NCBI RefSeq assembly: GCF_030344915.1
Contig: NZ_CP128233.1
Coordinates: 1,736,001-1,800,000 of the forward strand
Source of the DNA: Neopusillimonas aromaticivorans
GTDB taxonomy: Bacteria; Pseudomonadota; Gammaproteobacteria; Burkholderiales; Burkholderiaceae_B
Length of the DNA: 64,000 nt
Direction: 5' to 3'
The notes under the pieces are model-generated. The model worked only from the letters and a program-made list of their open reading frames with translations. It ran no database searches and had not been told where the DNA came from. The position numbers were made by a program, and so were the translations under genes. Of this stretch, positions 28,764-39,487 are shown one piece after another. Every line of letters begins with the position of its first letter. Position 1 is the first letter of the stretch.

Positions 28764-30015
28764 GCTGCTTTGCTGACGGGTGTTTCGGCGATGAGACGCC
28801 CCAGAATTTCGATACCTTCGCGGATACGCTCTTCGGAAACGGTGACAAAGCTCAGGCGCAGGGTGTTGCGTTTGGCTTCGGCACCGGCGTAGAACGGCTC
28901 GCCGGGCACGAAGGCCACGTTCTGTTTGATCGAGCGATCGAGCAGTTCGTAGGCATTGATGTGTTCGGGCAAGGTCACCCAGATGAACATGCCACCTTCG
29001 GGCCTGGTCCAGTGGGCTTCTTTGGGGAAGTATTGATCCATGGCGTCAAGCATGTAGCCGCACTGTTCTTTGTAAATATCGCGTACAGCCGGCAGATGGA
29101 AGTTCAGGAAACCGTCTTGAATGGTTTCGTAAACGGCCATTTGCGTAAGGGTCGCCGTGTGCAGATCGGTGGCCTGTTTGATTTGCACCAGTTTGGCGAT
29201 GATGGCTTCAGGGGCGACAATGTAGCCCAGCCGCAGGCCCGGAGCCAGGACCTTCGAGAAACTGCCCAGCCGGATGACGGTTGCACCCGCTTCACGACCC
29301 AAGCCCAGCAAGCCCGGCAAGGCTTCGCCGGCATAACGCAGGTCACCGTAGGGGTCATCTTCGATGATCGGTACGTTGGCCTGTGCACAGCGTTGCACCA
29401 GTGCCTTGCGACGTTCGAGACTGAGCGTGCGACCCGTGGGGTTCTGGAAGTTGGGCAGGGCGTAAATGAACCGTGCGCCGGCAACCCGTTCGTCGGTCAG
29501 GCCTTCGGGAATCAGCCCCTGATCGTCGGTGGGGACAGCCACATAGTCGGGCTCGAACAATGAAAATGACTGCAGTGCGCCCAGATAGCTGGGCGCTTCG
29601 ACCAGCACTTTGCTGCCCGGATCGATAAACAGTTTGCCCAGCAGGTCAAGGGCTTGCTGGGACCCGGAAACGATAAGCACCTGGTTCGGGTTGACGTCGT
29701 TGGCGCCAACACGTTTCAGGTCTTGAGTGACCCATTCGCGCAGTGGTGCATACCCTTCGGTGGTGCCGTATTGCAGCGCCGCGCGTCCGTTACGGCTGAG
29801 CACGCGTTCGAAGGCCGCACTGATGGTGTCAACCGGGAAACCTTTGCAGCCGGCAACCCGCCGGCAAACGAGATGATTTCGGGGCGTTCGGTAACCTTCA
29901 GGATTTCCCGAATGGTGGAACTGGTGATTTTTTGCGCCCGCAGCGAAAAGGTGTAAGGCTGGCTGTTGGGTGCGGCGCCGTCGTCGGCGGCCGTAAGGTG
30001 ATTAGGGCTCGTCAT
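28760..30015 (-). CDS. PLP-dependent aminotransferase, 2-aminoadipate (LysN-like) type
   Basis: About 418 residues of a fold-type I aminotransferase without the GntR domain of MocR regulators. Motifs: EIISFAGGLPAAKGFPVDTI near the N-terminus, GTTEGYAPLREWV, the cofactor aspartate region IIEDDPYGDLRY, and the Schiff-base lysine SFSKVLAPGLRLGYIV. The family transaminates aromatic or branched amino acids or 2-aminoadipate. One break near 29850 is repaired by one base in AAAG. The start is the ATG at 30015 (MTSPNHLTAADDG). It overlaps ubiA, which may link aromatic amino acid turnover with quinone synthesis, though this is only context. Confidence 0.85.
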
Positions 30016-30199
30016 CCCGTCGTATTCCTGAAAAAATAGAGCACTTAGCCTTCTAGGATACTGCAACTTTCTGTCGAATGCTTGCAGAACGGCCGGTCGC
30101 CCCAATCTATGGCGTGTCAGGCCTGTCGTCCTGCGTCCCGGCGACGGGTGGCAGGCTGCAAAAACAGCTAAAATCGTACATTCTTTAGGGGTGATTATT

Positions 30200-30499
30200 G
30201 TGCCTATTTATGCTTACAAGTGCAGCGCGTGCGGCCATGCCGAAGACGTTTTGCAAAAGATTTCCGACCCGTTGCTCACCCAGTGCCCCCAGTGCGGTCA
30301 GTCGACCTATGCCAAGCAGGTAACGGCGGCAGGGTTCCAGCTCAAGGGGTCGGGCTGGTATGTTACCGATTTTCGCGGGGGCAACAGCACGTCGGGTGGC
30401 AGTGCAGGCTCAACTTCGGCAGCTGCCGACAGCGCCTCTGCGTCGGCACCTGCGGCGCCCGCACCATCGGCAACGGCTTCTACGCCTGCCGCCGGCTGA
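30200..30499 (+). CDS. FmdB-family zinc-ribbon protein
   Basis: The 99-residue protein begins with the family's fixed N-terminus, here GTG-initiated: (M)PIYAYKCSACGHAEDVLQKI. A second cysteine pair CPQCG completes a zinc ribbon, followed by KQVTAAGFQLKGSGWYVTDF. Residues from about 60 are an Ala/Ser/Pro/Gly-rich disordered tail. The function of FmdB proteins is not settled (regulator or assembly factor). The GTG at 30200 is chosen because it alone yields the conserved MPIYxY start. DUF502 and aspS follow closely, a common betaproteobacterial order. Confidence 0.9.
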   Translation: MPIYAYKCSACGHAEDVLQKISDPLLTQCPQCGQSTYAKQVTAAGFQLKGSGWYVTDFRGGNSTSGGSAGSTSAAADSASASAPAAPAPSATASTPAAG

Positions 30500-30505
30500 T
30501 TCCGC

Positions 30506-31181
30506 ATGCGCCACTTCAAGCGCTACTTCATTACGGGCCTGCTCATCTGGATTCCGCTCGTCATCACCCTGTGGGTGTTGTCGCTGGTGTTTACCACCCT
30601 CGAAAGCGTGGTGCCGTCATTCCTGACGTCGCAATCCCTGTTCGGGGTCCGGATTCCCGGCTTTCAGTTGCTGTTGGTGCTGGTGGTGGTGTTCTTCAGC
30701 GGGCTGGCCGGGGCCAACTTCATTGGTCGGGCGTTTGTCGACCGTTGGGAACGCCTTCTGGGCAGAATTCCGCTGGTGCGTTCCATTTATAATTCGGTCA
30801 AGCAGGTCAGCGACACGGTTTTATCGCCCAGCGGGCAGGCCTTTCGCGAGGCTGTTCTGGTGCAGTATCCACGGCAGGGGGCCTGGACCATCGCCTTTCT
30901 CACTGGCACGCCCAGTGGTGAGGTGGCCGAACGGCTGGGGGTGATTTCGTCAGTGTTTATGTACCCACCACGCCCAACCCCACGTCTGGTTTTTCCTGAT
31001 GATGCCGCGTGCCGATGTCCAGGTACTCGACATGAGCGTCGATGCGGCGCTGAAGTACATCGTTTCCATGGGGGTCGTGTCACCGGGTGCCATACGTCCC
31101 GAACTGGAGCACGCGGCCGTGAATGCAGCTGCGGCGGCCGCTGCTGTAGCCGCCACCAAAGGCCCCGACGATTCGCCCTGA
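30506..31181 (+). CDS. DUF502 family membrane protein
   Basis: About 225 residues. An N-terminal pair of membrane helices (YFITGLLIWIPLVITLWVLS and LLLVLVVVFFSGLAGAN) is followed by the family segment LLGRIPLVRSIYNSVKQVSD. The cytoplasmic part ends in an alanine-rich stretch. Two breaks close together (G5 at 30937-30941 and T5 at 30990-30994) are each repaired by one base. This gives LGGDFVSVYVPTTPNPTSGF, then FLMMPRADVQVLDMSV. The function is unknown. It starts six bases after fmdB. Confidence 0.85.
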
Positions 31182-31229
31182 AGCCGGGCCGCCACGAATC
31201 AAACAAATCTAATTTACGGAGTTCTTTTC

Positions 31230-33026
31230 ATGCGTACTTGCTACACCGGTGAGGTTGGCAAAGCCCACCTGGGCCAGACTGTTACCCTGTTTGGCTGGGT
31301 TCACCGCCGTCGCGACCACGGTGGCGTCATTTTTATCGACCTGCGTGACCGCGCTGGCCTGGCCCAGGTGGTTGTCGATCCTGACAACGTGGCGGCCTTT
31401 GAAACCGCTGAACGCATCCGCAACGAGTTCTGCGTACGCATCACCGGCCTGGTGCGCGAGCGTCCGGCGGGTACGGTCAATACTGAACTGGCCTCGGGCG
31501 AGGTCGAGGTCTTGTGCCGTGAAATTGAAATCCTGAATGCGTCGGTAACACCGCCCTTCCAGCTTGATGACGACAATCTGTCAGAAACCACACGCCTGAC
31601 GCATCGCGTGCTTGACCTGCGTCGTCCGCAAATGCAGCGCAACCTGATGTTGCGCTACCGAGTCTCCATCGAGGTGCGCAAATACCTCGATAGCCTGGGT
31701 TTTGTCGACATCGAAACGCCCATGCTCACCAAAAGCACGCCTGAAGGCGCACGCGACTACCTGGTACCGTCACGCGTCAATGCCGGCGAGTTCTTCGCGC
31801 TGCCCCAGTCGCCCCAGCTGTTCAAGCAAATGCTCATGGTGGCGGGTTTCGACCGTTACTACCAAATCACCAAGTGCTTCCGCGACGAAGACTTGCGTGC
31901 CGACCGCCAGCCTGAATTCACCCAGATCGATTGCGAAACCTCGTTCCTGAACGAATTCGAAATCCGTGAAATTTTCGAAGGCATGCTGCGTCATGTGTTC
32001 AAGTCGGTGCAAGACGTCGATCTGCCGGCGCAGTTCCCGACCATGACCTGGGCCGAAGCCATGCGTCGTTTTGGTTCCGACAAACCTGACATGCGTGTCA
32101 AGCTTGAATTCGTCGATGTCTCCGACCTGATGTCCGACGTTGATTTCAAAGTGTTTTCGGCACCGGCCAATGATCCGGCCTGCCGCGTGGTGGCCATGCG
32201 TGTTCCTGGCGGCGCCGAAATGCCTCGCAGCGAAATCGATGCCTACACCAAGTTTGTCGCCATTTACGGTGCCAAAGGGCTGGCGTACATCAAGGTCAAT
32301 GATGCGGCCAATATCCCTGAAGGCTTGCAGTCACCCATCGTCAAGAACATCCATAATCAGGCGCTCACCCAGCTTATCGAGCGTACGGGTGCGCAAAGTG
32401 GAGACCTGATTTTCTTTGGTGCCGACAAGGCCAAGGTGGTCAACGATGCCATCGGTGCGCTGCGGGTCAAGATCGGCCACAGCGAATTTGGCAAGTCCAA
32501 AGGTCTGTTCGAGGCCGGCTGGAAACCGCTGTGGGTGGTTGATTTCCCCATGTTCGAATACGACCCTGAAGAAGGGCGTTATTTTGCGGCACACCACCCG
32601 TTTACCAGCCCCAAAGACGGCCACGAAGAGTTGCTTGAAACCGATCCGGCCAGTGCATTGGCCAAGGCTTACGACATCGTGCTCAACGGCTGGGAAATCG
32701 GTGGTGGTTCAGTGCGTATCCACCGTGCCGACGTTCAAAGCAAGGTGTTCCGCGCCCTGAACATCGGTGCCGAAGAGGCGGCCGAAAAGTTCGGCTTCCT
32801 GCTCGATGCCTTGCAATACGGCGCGCCGCCGCACGGTGGTGTGGCGTTTGGTCTCGATCGCCTGGTGACCATGATGACGGGTGCCGAATCCATTCGCGAC
32901 GTTATCGCCTTCCCGAAAACGCAGCGGGCACAGTGTCTGCTCACGCAGGCACCCTCACCGGTCGACGAAAAGCAATTGCGCGAATTGCATATCCGCTTGC
33001 GCAAGACCGAAACGCCGGCGGCGTAA
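31230..33026 (+). CDS. aspS: Aspartyl-tRNA synthetase
   Basis: A 598-residue class II synthetase of the bacterial type. It has the N-terminal OB-fold (VTLFGWVHRRRDHGGVIFID), motif 2 (ITKCFRDEDLRADRQPEFTQ), the bacterial GAD insertion in the middle, and motif 3 (FGLDRLVTMMTGAESIRDVI). It charges tRNA-Asp; whether it also charges tRNA-Asn cannot be told by eye. It is intact in one frame with a plausible GGAG site nine bases before the ATG. Confidence 0.97.
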   Translation: MRTCYTGEVGKAHLGQTVTLFGWVHRRRDHGGVIFIDLRDRAGLAQVVVDPDNVAAFETAERIRNEFCVRITGLVRERPAGTVNTELASGEVEVLCREIEILNASVTPPFQLDDDNLSETTRLTHRVLDLRRPQMQRNLMLRYRVSIEVRKYLDSLGFVDIETPMLTKSTPEGARDYLVPSRVNAGEFFALPQSPQLFKQMLMVAGFDRYYQITKCFRDEDLRADRQPEFTQIDCETSFLNEFEIREIFEGMLRHVFKSVQDVDLPAQFPTMTWAEAMRRFGSDKPDMRVKLEFVDVSDLMSDVDFKVFSAPANDPACRVVAMRVPGGAEMPRSEIDAYTKFVAIYGAKGLAYIKVNDAANIPEGLQSPIVKNIHNQALTQLIERTGAQSGDLIFFGADKAKVVNDAIGALRVKIGHSEFGKSKGLFEAGWKPLWVVDFPMFEYDPEEGRYFAAHHPFTSPKDGHEELLETDPASALAKAYDIVLNGWEIGGGSVRIHRADVQSKVFRALNIGAEEAAEKFGFLLDALQYGAPPHGGVAFGLDRLVTMMTGAESIRDVIAFPKTQRAQCLLTQAPSPVDEKQLRELHIRLRKTETPAA

Positions 33027-33047
33027 GCCGATCCAGGCCCAGTCCTT

Positions 33048-33904
33048 ATGTCGGTCATTCGGGTCGTCAGCTACAACATTCACAAGGGCCGCTCTGCCAC
33101 CGGGGCGCGCGAGTCCTTGTCCCAGCTGCGGTTGGGGTTGTACGGGCTGCGACCCGATCTGCTTTTACAGGAAGTGCAGGGGCGCAACCAGCGTCGCAGT
33201 GTGCTTGATGCCCAGCATGAATCGCTGGGTGCGGCATTGGGCATGGGGGTGTGCTACGGGTGTAATGCGGTGCGCACGCACACCGATCACGGCAACGCCT
33301 TGTTGTCGCGGTTCACGGTTCTGAACTACGAAAACGAAGACGTTTCCGATCATCGCCTTGAGCAGCGAGGTTTGCTGCATGCGGTCATCGACATCAAGGG
33401 CACACCGGTGCATTGTCTGGTGGTGCACCTTGGGCTGTTTGCGGGTGGGCGGTCACGCCAGATCCAGGCGCTGGTCGAACGCATCCGGCGTCTGGTGCCC
33501 GACGACGCACCATTGCTCATTGCCGGAGACTTCAACGACTGGAACAATCGTCTGGCACCGTTGTTCGTTGAACAATTGGGGCTGTACGAAGTCTTTTCCG
33601 TAGCACCGCACGCCGCCCGCACCGGGCCCTGACCTTGCCGGCATCCATCAAGGCCTTGCGTCGCGGGCTGCGCATGTTCGGCAGCCATTCGGCGCTGGAC
33701 GGGCAGCCTCGAGAGCTGGGGATGGACGGTATGGCGCGCACCGCGCTGCCGCCTCGCACGTTTCCGGCGGCATTCCCGTGGCTCCGGCTCGATCGTATCT
33801 ACCAGCGTGGGTTTGCGGTACGCAGTGCCCGGGTGCTGCATGGCAAGCCCTGGTCGCAGTGGTCTGATCATGCGCCGGTTTTTACCGAACTTGAACTGCC
33901 GTGA
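33048..33904 (+). CDS. Endonuclease/exonuclease/phosphatase family protein (YbhP-like)
   Basis: About 285 residues with the EEP superfamily signatures VVSYNIHKGRSATG, DLLLQEVQGR, HLGLFAGGRSRQ, LLIAGDFNDWNNR and the terminal catalytic SDHAPVFTELE. One break lies near 33625 (GPALTLPASIKALRRGL resumes). In E. coli the neighbours ybhP and clsB are paired as here, so I infer the same couple. The real substrate (phospholipid, nucleic acid or phosphoester) is unknown. It overlaps the next gene by GTGA. Confidence 0.85.
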
Positions 33905-35142
33905 GTCAACCCGGCCCTGAGCGCTACCCGGATTTTGTCCGGTGGCGTGCCGGTAATGCCATCCGGCTGCTGCAAAACGGGGGAGTATTTCCCCGCACTG
34001 TTCAACGCGATCGACAACGCGCGTTTCAGTGTTCACCTCGAAACCTATATTTTCAATCTCGATGACACAGGGCTCAAACTGTTGTCCCATCTGCGGGCGG
34101 CATGCGCGCGGGGCGTGCGGGTGAGGGTAGTGGTGGACGGGTTTGGCAGTGCGCGTCATGCCCGGGTATTGGCCGGGCATTTTGAGCAGATGGGTGCGCG
34201 TTTCCGGGTGTATCGTCCCGAGCCTGAAGGGGTCGAGTTTTATCGCTTCAGTCTGCGCCGGTTGCGCCGACTGCATCGCAAGGTTGTGGTGGTGGATCAG
34301 AGCCTGGCGTTCGTCGGAGGCATCAATGTGCTGGATGACCTGTTTGATGTGCCTGAAACGGGCGAGGGCCCGCAGCCGCGTTTTGATTTCGCTGTCCAGG
34401 TGAAGGGGCCGATTGTGAGTGATCTGTTTCGCGCCCAGTCCGACCTCTGGATGCGCATGGCCTGGCGCCATCGCACTGACTGGCCTGCGTTTTACCGCAG
34501 GGTGCGGGGTTGGCGACGGCGCCGTGACCGGATGCTGGCTCAACGTTCGCCTCCTGTGTCTGAGGGGTGCGTGCGGCCGTTTTGTTTCGCGATAACGTGC
34601 GGTTTCGCAAGACGATTGAATCTGCGTATATCGGGGCCATCTATCGGGCGCGCCACGATGTCCTGATTGCCAATTCCTATTTTTTGCCCGGCAAAGCGTT
34701 GAAAACGGCCTTGCAGGCGGCCGCAGCCCGTGGGGTGCGGGTACGTCTGTTGCTGCAGGGGCAGTCTGAATATACCTTGCAGTTTCGGGCTTGCCGCAGT
34801 ATGTATGGCCGGCTGTTGTCGCACGGCATTGAGATTTACGAATACATGCCGAGCTATCTGCATGCCAAGGTTGCGGTTATTGACGGACGCGCCATGGTGG
34901 GGTCGGCCAACATGGACCCGTTCAGCCTGTTGCTGGCCCGCGAAGCCAACGTGTATGTGGATGATGCCGGGTTCGCGGCACTGTTGCAGGCTCGTCTTGA
35001 GGCACAGCTGCATCAAAGCAGCCGGCTGGTTACGGCGCTGCATGATCAGCGCCGTTCGTGGTGGACACGGTTTCTGGACGCCTGTGCGCACCGGTTGGTG
35101 CGCCTTGGCGTTGCGATCACCGGACGCTCTGCAGAATATTGA
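33901..35142 (+). CDS. clsB: Cardiolipin synthase B-type phospholipase D protein
   Basis: About 414 residues with two HKD motifs: HRKVVVVDQSLAFVGGIN and HAKVAVIDGRAMVGSANMD. These form the paired active site that transfers phosphatidyl groups. The start is GTG at 33901 overlapping the previous stop. Two breaks: the G5 run at 33979-33983 (a sixth G restores LLQNGGEYFPALFNAIDNA) and near 34568 (before VLFRDNVRFRKTIESAYI). With the YbhP-like partner it probably makes cardiolipin at the inner membrane. Confidence 0.88.
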
Positions 35143-35144
35143 TC

Positions 35145-35193
35145 GCATGTCGCATGTCGCATGTCGCATGTCGCATGTCGCATGTCGTGCGTC
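35145..35193. repeat. Tandem 7-bp repeat, six perfect GCATGTC copies
   Basis: GCATGTC is repeated six times without error at 35145-35186, followed by an imperfect GTGCGTC (35187-35193). It lies between the convergent ends of clsB and the DUF3482 gene. A 7-bp unit in non-coding DNA is free to change copy number by slippage, so it may be a variable-number locus. The unit is far too short for a CRISPR array. Confidence 0.9.
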
Positions 35194-35241
35194 AGGACTC
35201 GCAGTCGCGTCGCCTGGCAGGCCTGCAAAGGTGGGTTGCCG

Positions 35242-36643
35242 TTATGTGATCTGGCTTTCGCCCAAGGTCTGGGCCAGTCGTTCAATTAAACGCTGGCGCC
35301 GCACCGAGGGCTCAAAGGTTTCTCCCAGGGTTGACCATTGCGGATTGCTGCGGGTCTCGATCAGGGTATCGGGCAATTGCGCGTCATGAAAACCGGCGAC
35401 GCGCTCGATGTCGATCGTGATGGGGTCGCGTGCAGCATGGCCCCGTTGCTCCAGTGCATGGATCAGAGCGGTCTGACGTGCGGCCAGAAGGCGGATGACG
35501 GTGTTGTCCACGGTCACCTCCTGATAGCCGCGCAATTTGCCCAGCAGGCGTTTGCCGAACCGGTCGAGACCTTGCCAGGCCCCCAACGGCGGCCCCGATC
35601 AGGGTGCCCGACCCGAGGCTGAGGCCTGCCGTGATCAGGTCAACGGTAAAGCCGGCAGCTGCGCCGGCAGCCGCACCTTTACCCACTTCGATGCCGGCTT
35701 CCTTGAGGGTTTGCGGGCTGAACAGATCCATGCCCCAGCGTTCACCCTCCAGCGGCAACGTATGCTGCAGAAAGTCTTCACGACGAAAGTTGTAATGCGT
35801 CAGCAAGGCTTGCAGGCAGTGCTGCTCACGCTGGCGCACCAGGTCACGCAGGACCTGAGTGGTTTCTTCCAGGGCGGCTGGGTTGGCCGGCGTGCTGATG
35901 CGTAAAGCCGCGACATCGACCAGCAACTCGGCCAGCAGGCGGTTGGCGTCCTGGCGGCGTTGGATGCGTTGTGCGCGAATATTGTCCTGCAGGGTTTTGA
36001 GCGAAGGCGCATGGCGATCCAGTAACAGCGCCAGTCGCTCATAAAGCTGGTCTTCGCCATCCAGGGTGGAGCGACGGTGTCGAACTCGACGATGGCATGC
36101 AGGCTTAACCGGCTGAGCCCTTCACGCCACTCATCGACACGCTGGTATTTGTGCCGGGTGAAGTTCAGCACCGGCAGGATGGGTCGCCCGCATGACGCCA
36201 GCGTGGCCAGTTCTTCTTTGTGCTTGCTGAGCATGGGGTCGCGCGTGTCAATGACATAAAGGGCGGCATCCACTTCGAGCATTTTTTCAGCACACGGGCT
36301 TCCTGCTCGAACCGGCGACGGCTTTCAACCGAATCCAGGAAACGATCAATCCGTTCCCAGGCATCCAGTCGCTCTTCGCGTGGGCACAGTCGGTCAATGT
36401 AATCGGCCAGTCCAATGGCATCTTCAATGCCTGGGGTATCAAAAAACTCAATGACGGGGGTTTCGCCGATAAGCAGCTGGATGCCTTCGACATGTCGCGT
36501 TGTGCCCGGACTGTCGTTGACCTCGCCAAATTCCGGGTTGCGGGTGAGGGTGCGTAACAGCGAGGTTTTCCCGGTATTGGTGTGACCGACCACGGCGACT
36601 TCAAGGGTGTGGCAGGTAGTTGAGGTTCGTTATGGGTTGCCAT
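35242..36643 (-). CDS. GTPase with DUF3482 domain (Era/YfjP-like G domain)
   Basis: About 468 residues. G1 is AVVGHTNTGKTSLLRTL, G2 is in PGTTRHVEG, and G3 is FFDTPGIEDA. A lysine/asparagine-type G4 is not clear, but LPVLNFTRHKYQRVDEW occupies its place. The C-terminal half carries a Gly/Ala-rich amphipathic or membrane-inserting stretch (KGAAAGAAAGFTVDLITAG). Four breaks (near 36620, 36290, 36065 and 35590) split it; each side reads as the same family. It lies 10 bases behind the DUF2868 gene on the same strand, a conserved pair in betaproteobacteria. The function is unknown; a role in membrane or stress physiology is a guess. Confidence 0.8.
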
Positions 36644-36653
36644 GCGAAGTGCT

Positions 36654-38131
36654 TCAAAGAGGACGGGTAGAGGACAGAAACATGTCTGGCCCGACGTAAA
36701 TGAGGGCTGGGTCGATGCCGGTGCGTTCGAGCTCGGCCCGCCAGAGCAGGCTGCGGTCGGCAGCGCCAGGGCGGGTGCCCGGAGGGCGGACAGTGCCAGT
36801 GCCGTTACCTGGTGTGCTGCCGGCATCCTGGTCCGCGCCCGTGGTCGGGGCTTTTTCGGCGAACGGCAGGATGACGATATGCAAATGTTTGCAAAGTTGC
36901 GACAGTGACTGCAAATAGAGCAGGATGCCTCGGTCTGGCGTCTGGCGACCGTCGCAGGCAACCACCAGGTGGTCGTACTGTCGGGTGGTCAGCGTGTTTT
37001 CCAGATCGATGCGCTGAGCGCGGGTGTCGATGCGGCCAAGGTCCTGGCCCAGTGTGACCAGGAGGGGCAGTGGCCAGTTGACATCATCGGGCAATTCAAG
37101 ACCGATAACCGCATTGTGGCCTCCGGGCCGTGGCGTCGTGCTGCTGGTGCCGTCAGGTACGGTGCCAGCCTGATCAGGAGCAGGGGCGTCAATGCCGGTA
37201 TTCCGGCTCTCGGGCATCAGGCGCGGGCGCAGTTCGGCCAGACCTGGCAGACTCAGGTCCAGTGTATATGTGCCCAGCCGCCACCGTGCCAATACCAGGC
37301 AGCCCAGTAACGCCAGCAGGCGTGGCAGCAGCCCCAGGTCACGACACAGCCTATCAGCCAGTGCGACCAGATCGGGCCCGCCTGGGGCAAGGCCACCGTG
37401 GCGCCGGTAACACTGTGCGCAATGATTTCGGGTGATGGCATGTCAAACCCGAGCAGTGACGGCAGCCCCCAGCAGATGCGTCAGAGCGGTAAAAAATCGG
37501 GTGACAGCAGGGTGGTTTCCCACTGAAAACCGTATTGCCGGGCAGAAAGTAGGCCAAGCAGCATCGCCAGCGCAGCCATCAGGGCCAGGCTCCAGAGGGT
37601 ATGGGTCAGGCTGCCCAGCATCGGGGTCAGCGCGCGTGATCGTTGGGCGATCGACAGCAGGGCCTGCCCTGGCAAGAGCTGTGCCTGCGAGCGCGCCAGT
37701 TTTGCGGTCAGCCAAAGCCATATCCCGCCCAGGCCGGTGGGACGTGTGGAGGGCAAGGCCATCGAAACCAGCCAGAGCAGAAACATGACGGTATTGAGCC
37801 CGAGCAGGAGCACCAGCGCTTGCATCAGGTTAACCGGACGCGTGCCGTCGCCCAAGGCGCTCAGTGCCATGCCTGCGCCGCTAAAGATGGCCACGGCAAC
37901 CAGCGCCAGTACAACCAGACGGGCGACGTTACGCCAGTGTCGCAACCGGGCCAGTTGCCCTTCGCGCGCACCCACCAGTTGCGCGCGTTTCAGAACGCGC
38001 GTGGCAATATCGCCGCCTGCCTGGCGTACCTGAAGGAGTTCTGCCTGATCGTCCAGCGGCCCATCGCGCGTTTCCTGCAGGCGCAGTGCCTCGGTAAGCC
38101 AGAGACGGTCAAAGGATGAGGCATTGAGCAT
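36654..38131 (-). CDS. DUF2868 family membrane protein
   Basis: About 492 residues. It begins MLNASSFDRLWLTEALRLQE, with two membrane helices near residues 70-125 (VVLALVAVAIFSGAGMALSA and ALVLLLGLNTVMFLLWLVSM) and further ones toward the middle. The end is a soluble domain with YDHLVVACDGRQTPDRGILL. Breaks lie between about 37490 and 37290, where three short frames join. The family has no assigned role; the constant neighbour is the DUF3482 GTPase, so a two-protein membrane complex is likely. Confidence 0.78.
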
Positions 38132-38272
38132 TGGGGAGGGCGGGATGGGCAGAGTGATTCAGGGCAGGAAGGATAATAGGCCGGGCGAGGTGGGGCCGTC
38201 CAGTTGGATGCGTTATGCTTGGCGAATCAACCGGGCGTAATCGCCCGTTTTCGTCTAAAGGGAAAGTTTGTC

Positions 38273-39487
38273 GTGAAGAAAATTGTGGTGGTAGGTGGCG
38301 GGCACGCGGCGGCCCAGTTTTGCGCATCAATCAACGAAGCCGGGCAAGACGTTCAGGTGGTGCTGGTTACCGAAGAATGTTATTTGCCTTACCAGCGACC
38401 GCCGTTGTCAAAAACCTGGCTGAAAGATGAAGACCCGCAGCCGGCCTGGCTGCGTCCGGCCAGTTTTTATGCCGACAACACCATCGATGTGCACGTTAAT
38501 ACCTGTGTCAGTGCAATCGACCCGGCAGCGCATGCCATCACTTTAAGTTCTGGCGATCGCCTGTCATACGATACGCTGGTTCTGGCGACCGGGGCGCGGG
38601 CGCGCACGCTGCCGTTATTCGATGGCGGTTTTGGCAACGTCACGTCGGTACGTACGATTGCTGACGCCCGGCGCCTGCGTGAGCAGGTGGCCGCAGCCCG
38701 TCGCGTGGTCGTGGTGGGCGGCGGGTTTATCGGCCTTGAGGTCGCCGCTACGGCTGCCGGCCTGGGTAAACATGTGACCGTACTTGAAGCGGCCGACCGT
38801 TTGCTGGGCCGTTCGGTGTCACCCGAAATCTCGGACTGGTTGCTGCAGACCCACCAGGCCAATGGCATCACCATTGAATTGAATGCCCGTGCAGATCGCC
38901 TTGATGTGGTCGATGAAAAGGTTACAGGTATCTGGGTGGGTGATAAACAGTTTGCGGCCGATGTTGTCGTTCTTGCAGTGGGCAGCGAGCCCAATGTTGA
39001 TCTTGCCCAAGCCGCAGGCCTGGCGTGTGATAACGGTGTGGTGGTCAATCCGTTCATGCAGACCAGCCAGCCTGATGTGTATGCCATTGGTGACTGTACC
39101 GCGTTCCCATCGGCGACGCTCGGTCGGCTGATTCGTCTTGAGTCGGTACAGAATGCCAATGACCAGGCCCGCTGCGCGGCGCGCAGTATTCTGGGTGACC
39201 CGGCACCCTATACGGCCATGCCCTGGTTCTGGTCAGAGCAGGGGGCGATTCGTATCCAGATTGCCGGCGTACCCGATGCGGGCCACGAGCGTGCCGTGCG
39301 GGGTGATCCGGCCAGCGGCAAGTTTTCGGTGCTTTATTTCGATGGAGATCGCCTGAGCTGCGTTGAAACGGTTAATGTGCCGATGGATCATATGGCGGCC
39401 CGGCGCCTGGTTGCCGAGCAGGTTGTGGTTGACCGGGCCCAGGCGCTTGACCCAGCAGTGGCCCTCAAGACGCTCGGTCAGGCGTGA
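38273..39487 (+). CDS. Ferredoxin/rubredoxin-NAD(P)+ reductase-type FAD oxidoreductase
   Basis: The 404-residue flavoprotein has the FAD motif KKIVVVGGGHAAAQFCASI, the middle NAD motif RVVVVGGGFIGLEVAATAAG, and the second FAD site DVYAIGDCTAFPSATLG. This is the layout of reductases that feed Rieske dioxygenases or cytochrome P450s. No oxygenase partner is adjacent. The start is GTG at 38273 with AAAGGGAAA upstream; an extra N-terminus from 38204 lacks homology. A small hairpin (GGGCGTAATCGCCC) lies in the leader near 38233. It overlaps the convergent MFS gene by 23 bases at its end and is intact in one frame. Confidence 0.9.
   Translation: MKKIVVVGGGHAAAQFCASINEAGQDVQVVLVTEECYLPYQRPPLSKTWLKDEDPQPAWLRPASFYADNTIDVHVNTCVSAIDPAAHAITLSSGDRLSYDTLVLATGARARTLPLFDGGFGNVTSVRTIADARRLREQVAAARRVVVVGGGFIGLEVAATAAGLGKHVTVLEAADRLLGRSVSPEISDWLLQTHQANGITIELNARADRLDVVDEKVTGIWVGDKQFAADVVVLAVGSEPNVDLAQAAGLACDNGVVVNPFMQTSQPDVYAIGDCTAFPSATLGRLIRLESVQNANDQARCAARSILGDPAPYTAMPWFWSEQGAIRIQIAGVPDAGHERAVRGDPASGKFSVLYFDGDRLSCVETVNVPMDHMAARRLVAEQVVVDRAQALDPAVALKTLGQA

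Noticed and set aside
33350..34543. A 397-codon minus-strand frame opposite the YbhP-like and clsB genes
   Set aside because: Both plus-strand genes show clear family motifs over the same bases; the antisense frame has none.
35145..35193. Possible CRISPR array
   Set aside because: The repeat unit is only 7 bp with no spacers, and no cas genes are nearby.
38233..38250. Riboswitch or terminator before the FAD oxidoreductase
   Set aside because: Only one 5-bp hairpin (GGGCG/CGCCC) with a short T4 run is present; this is too weak to call either.
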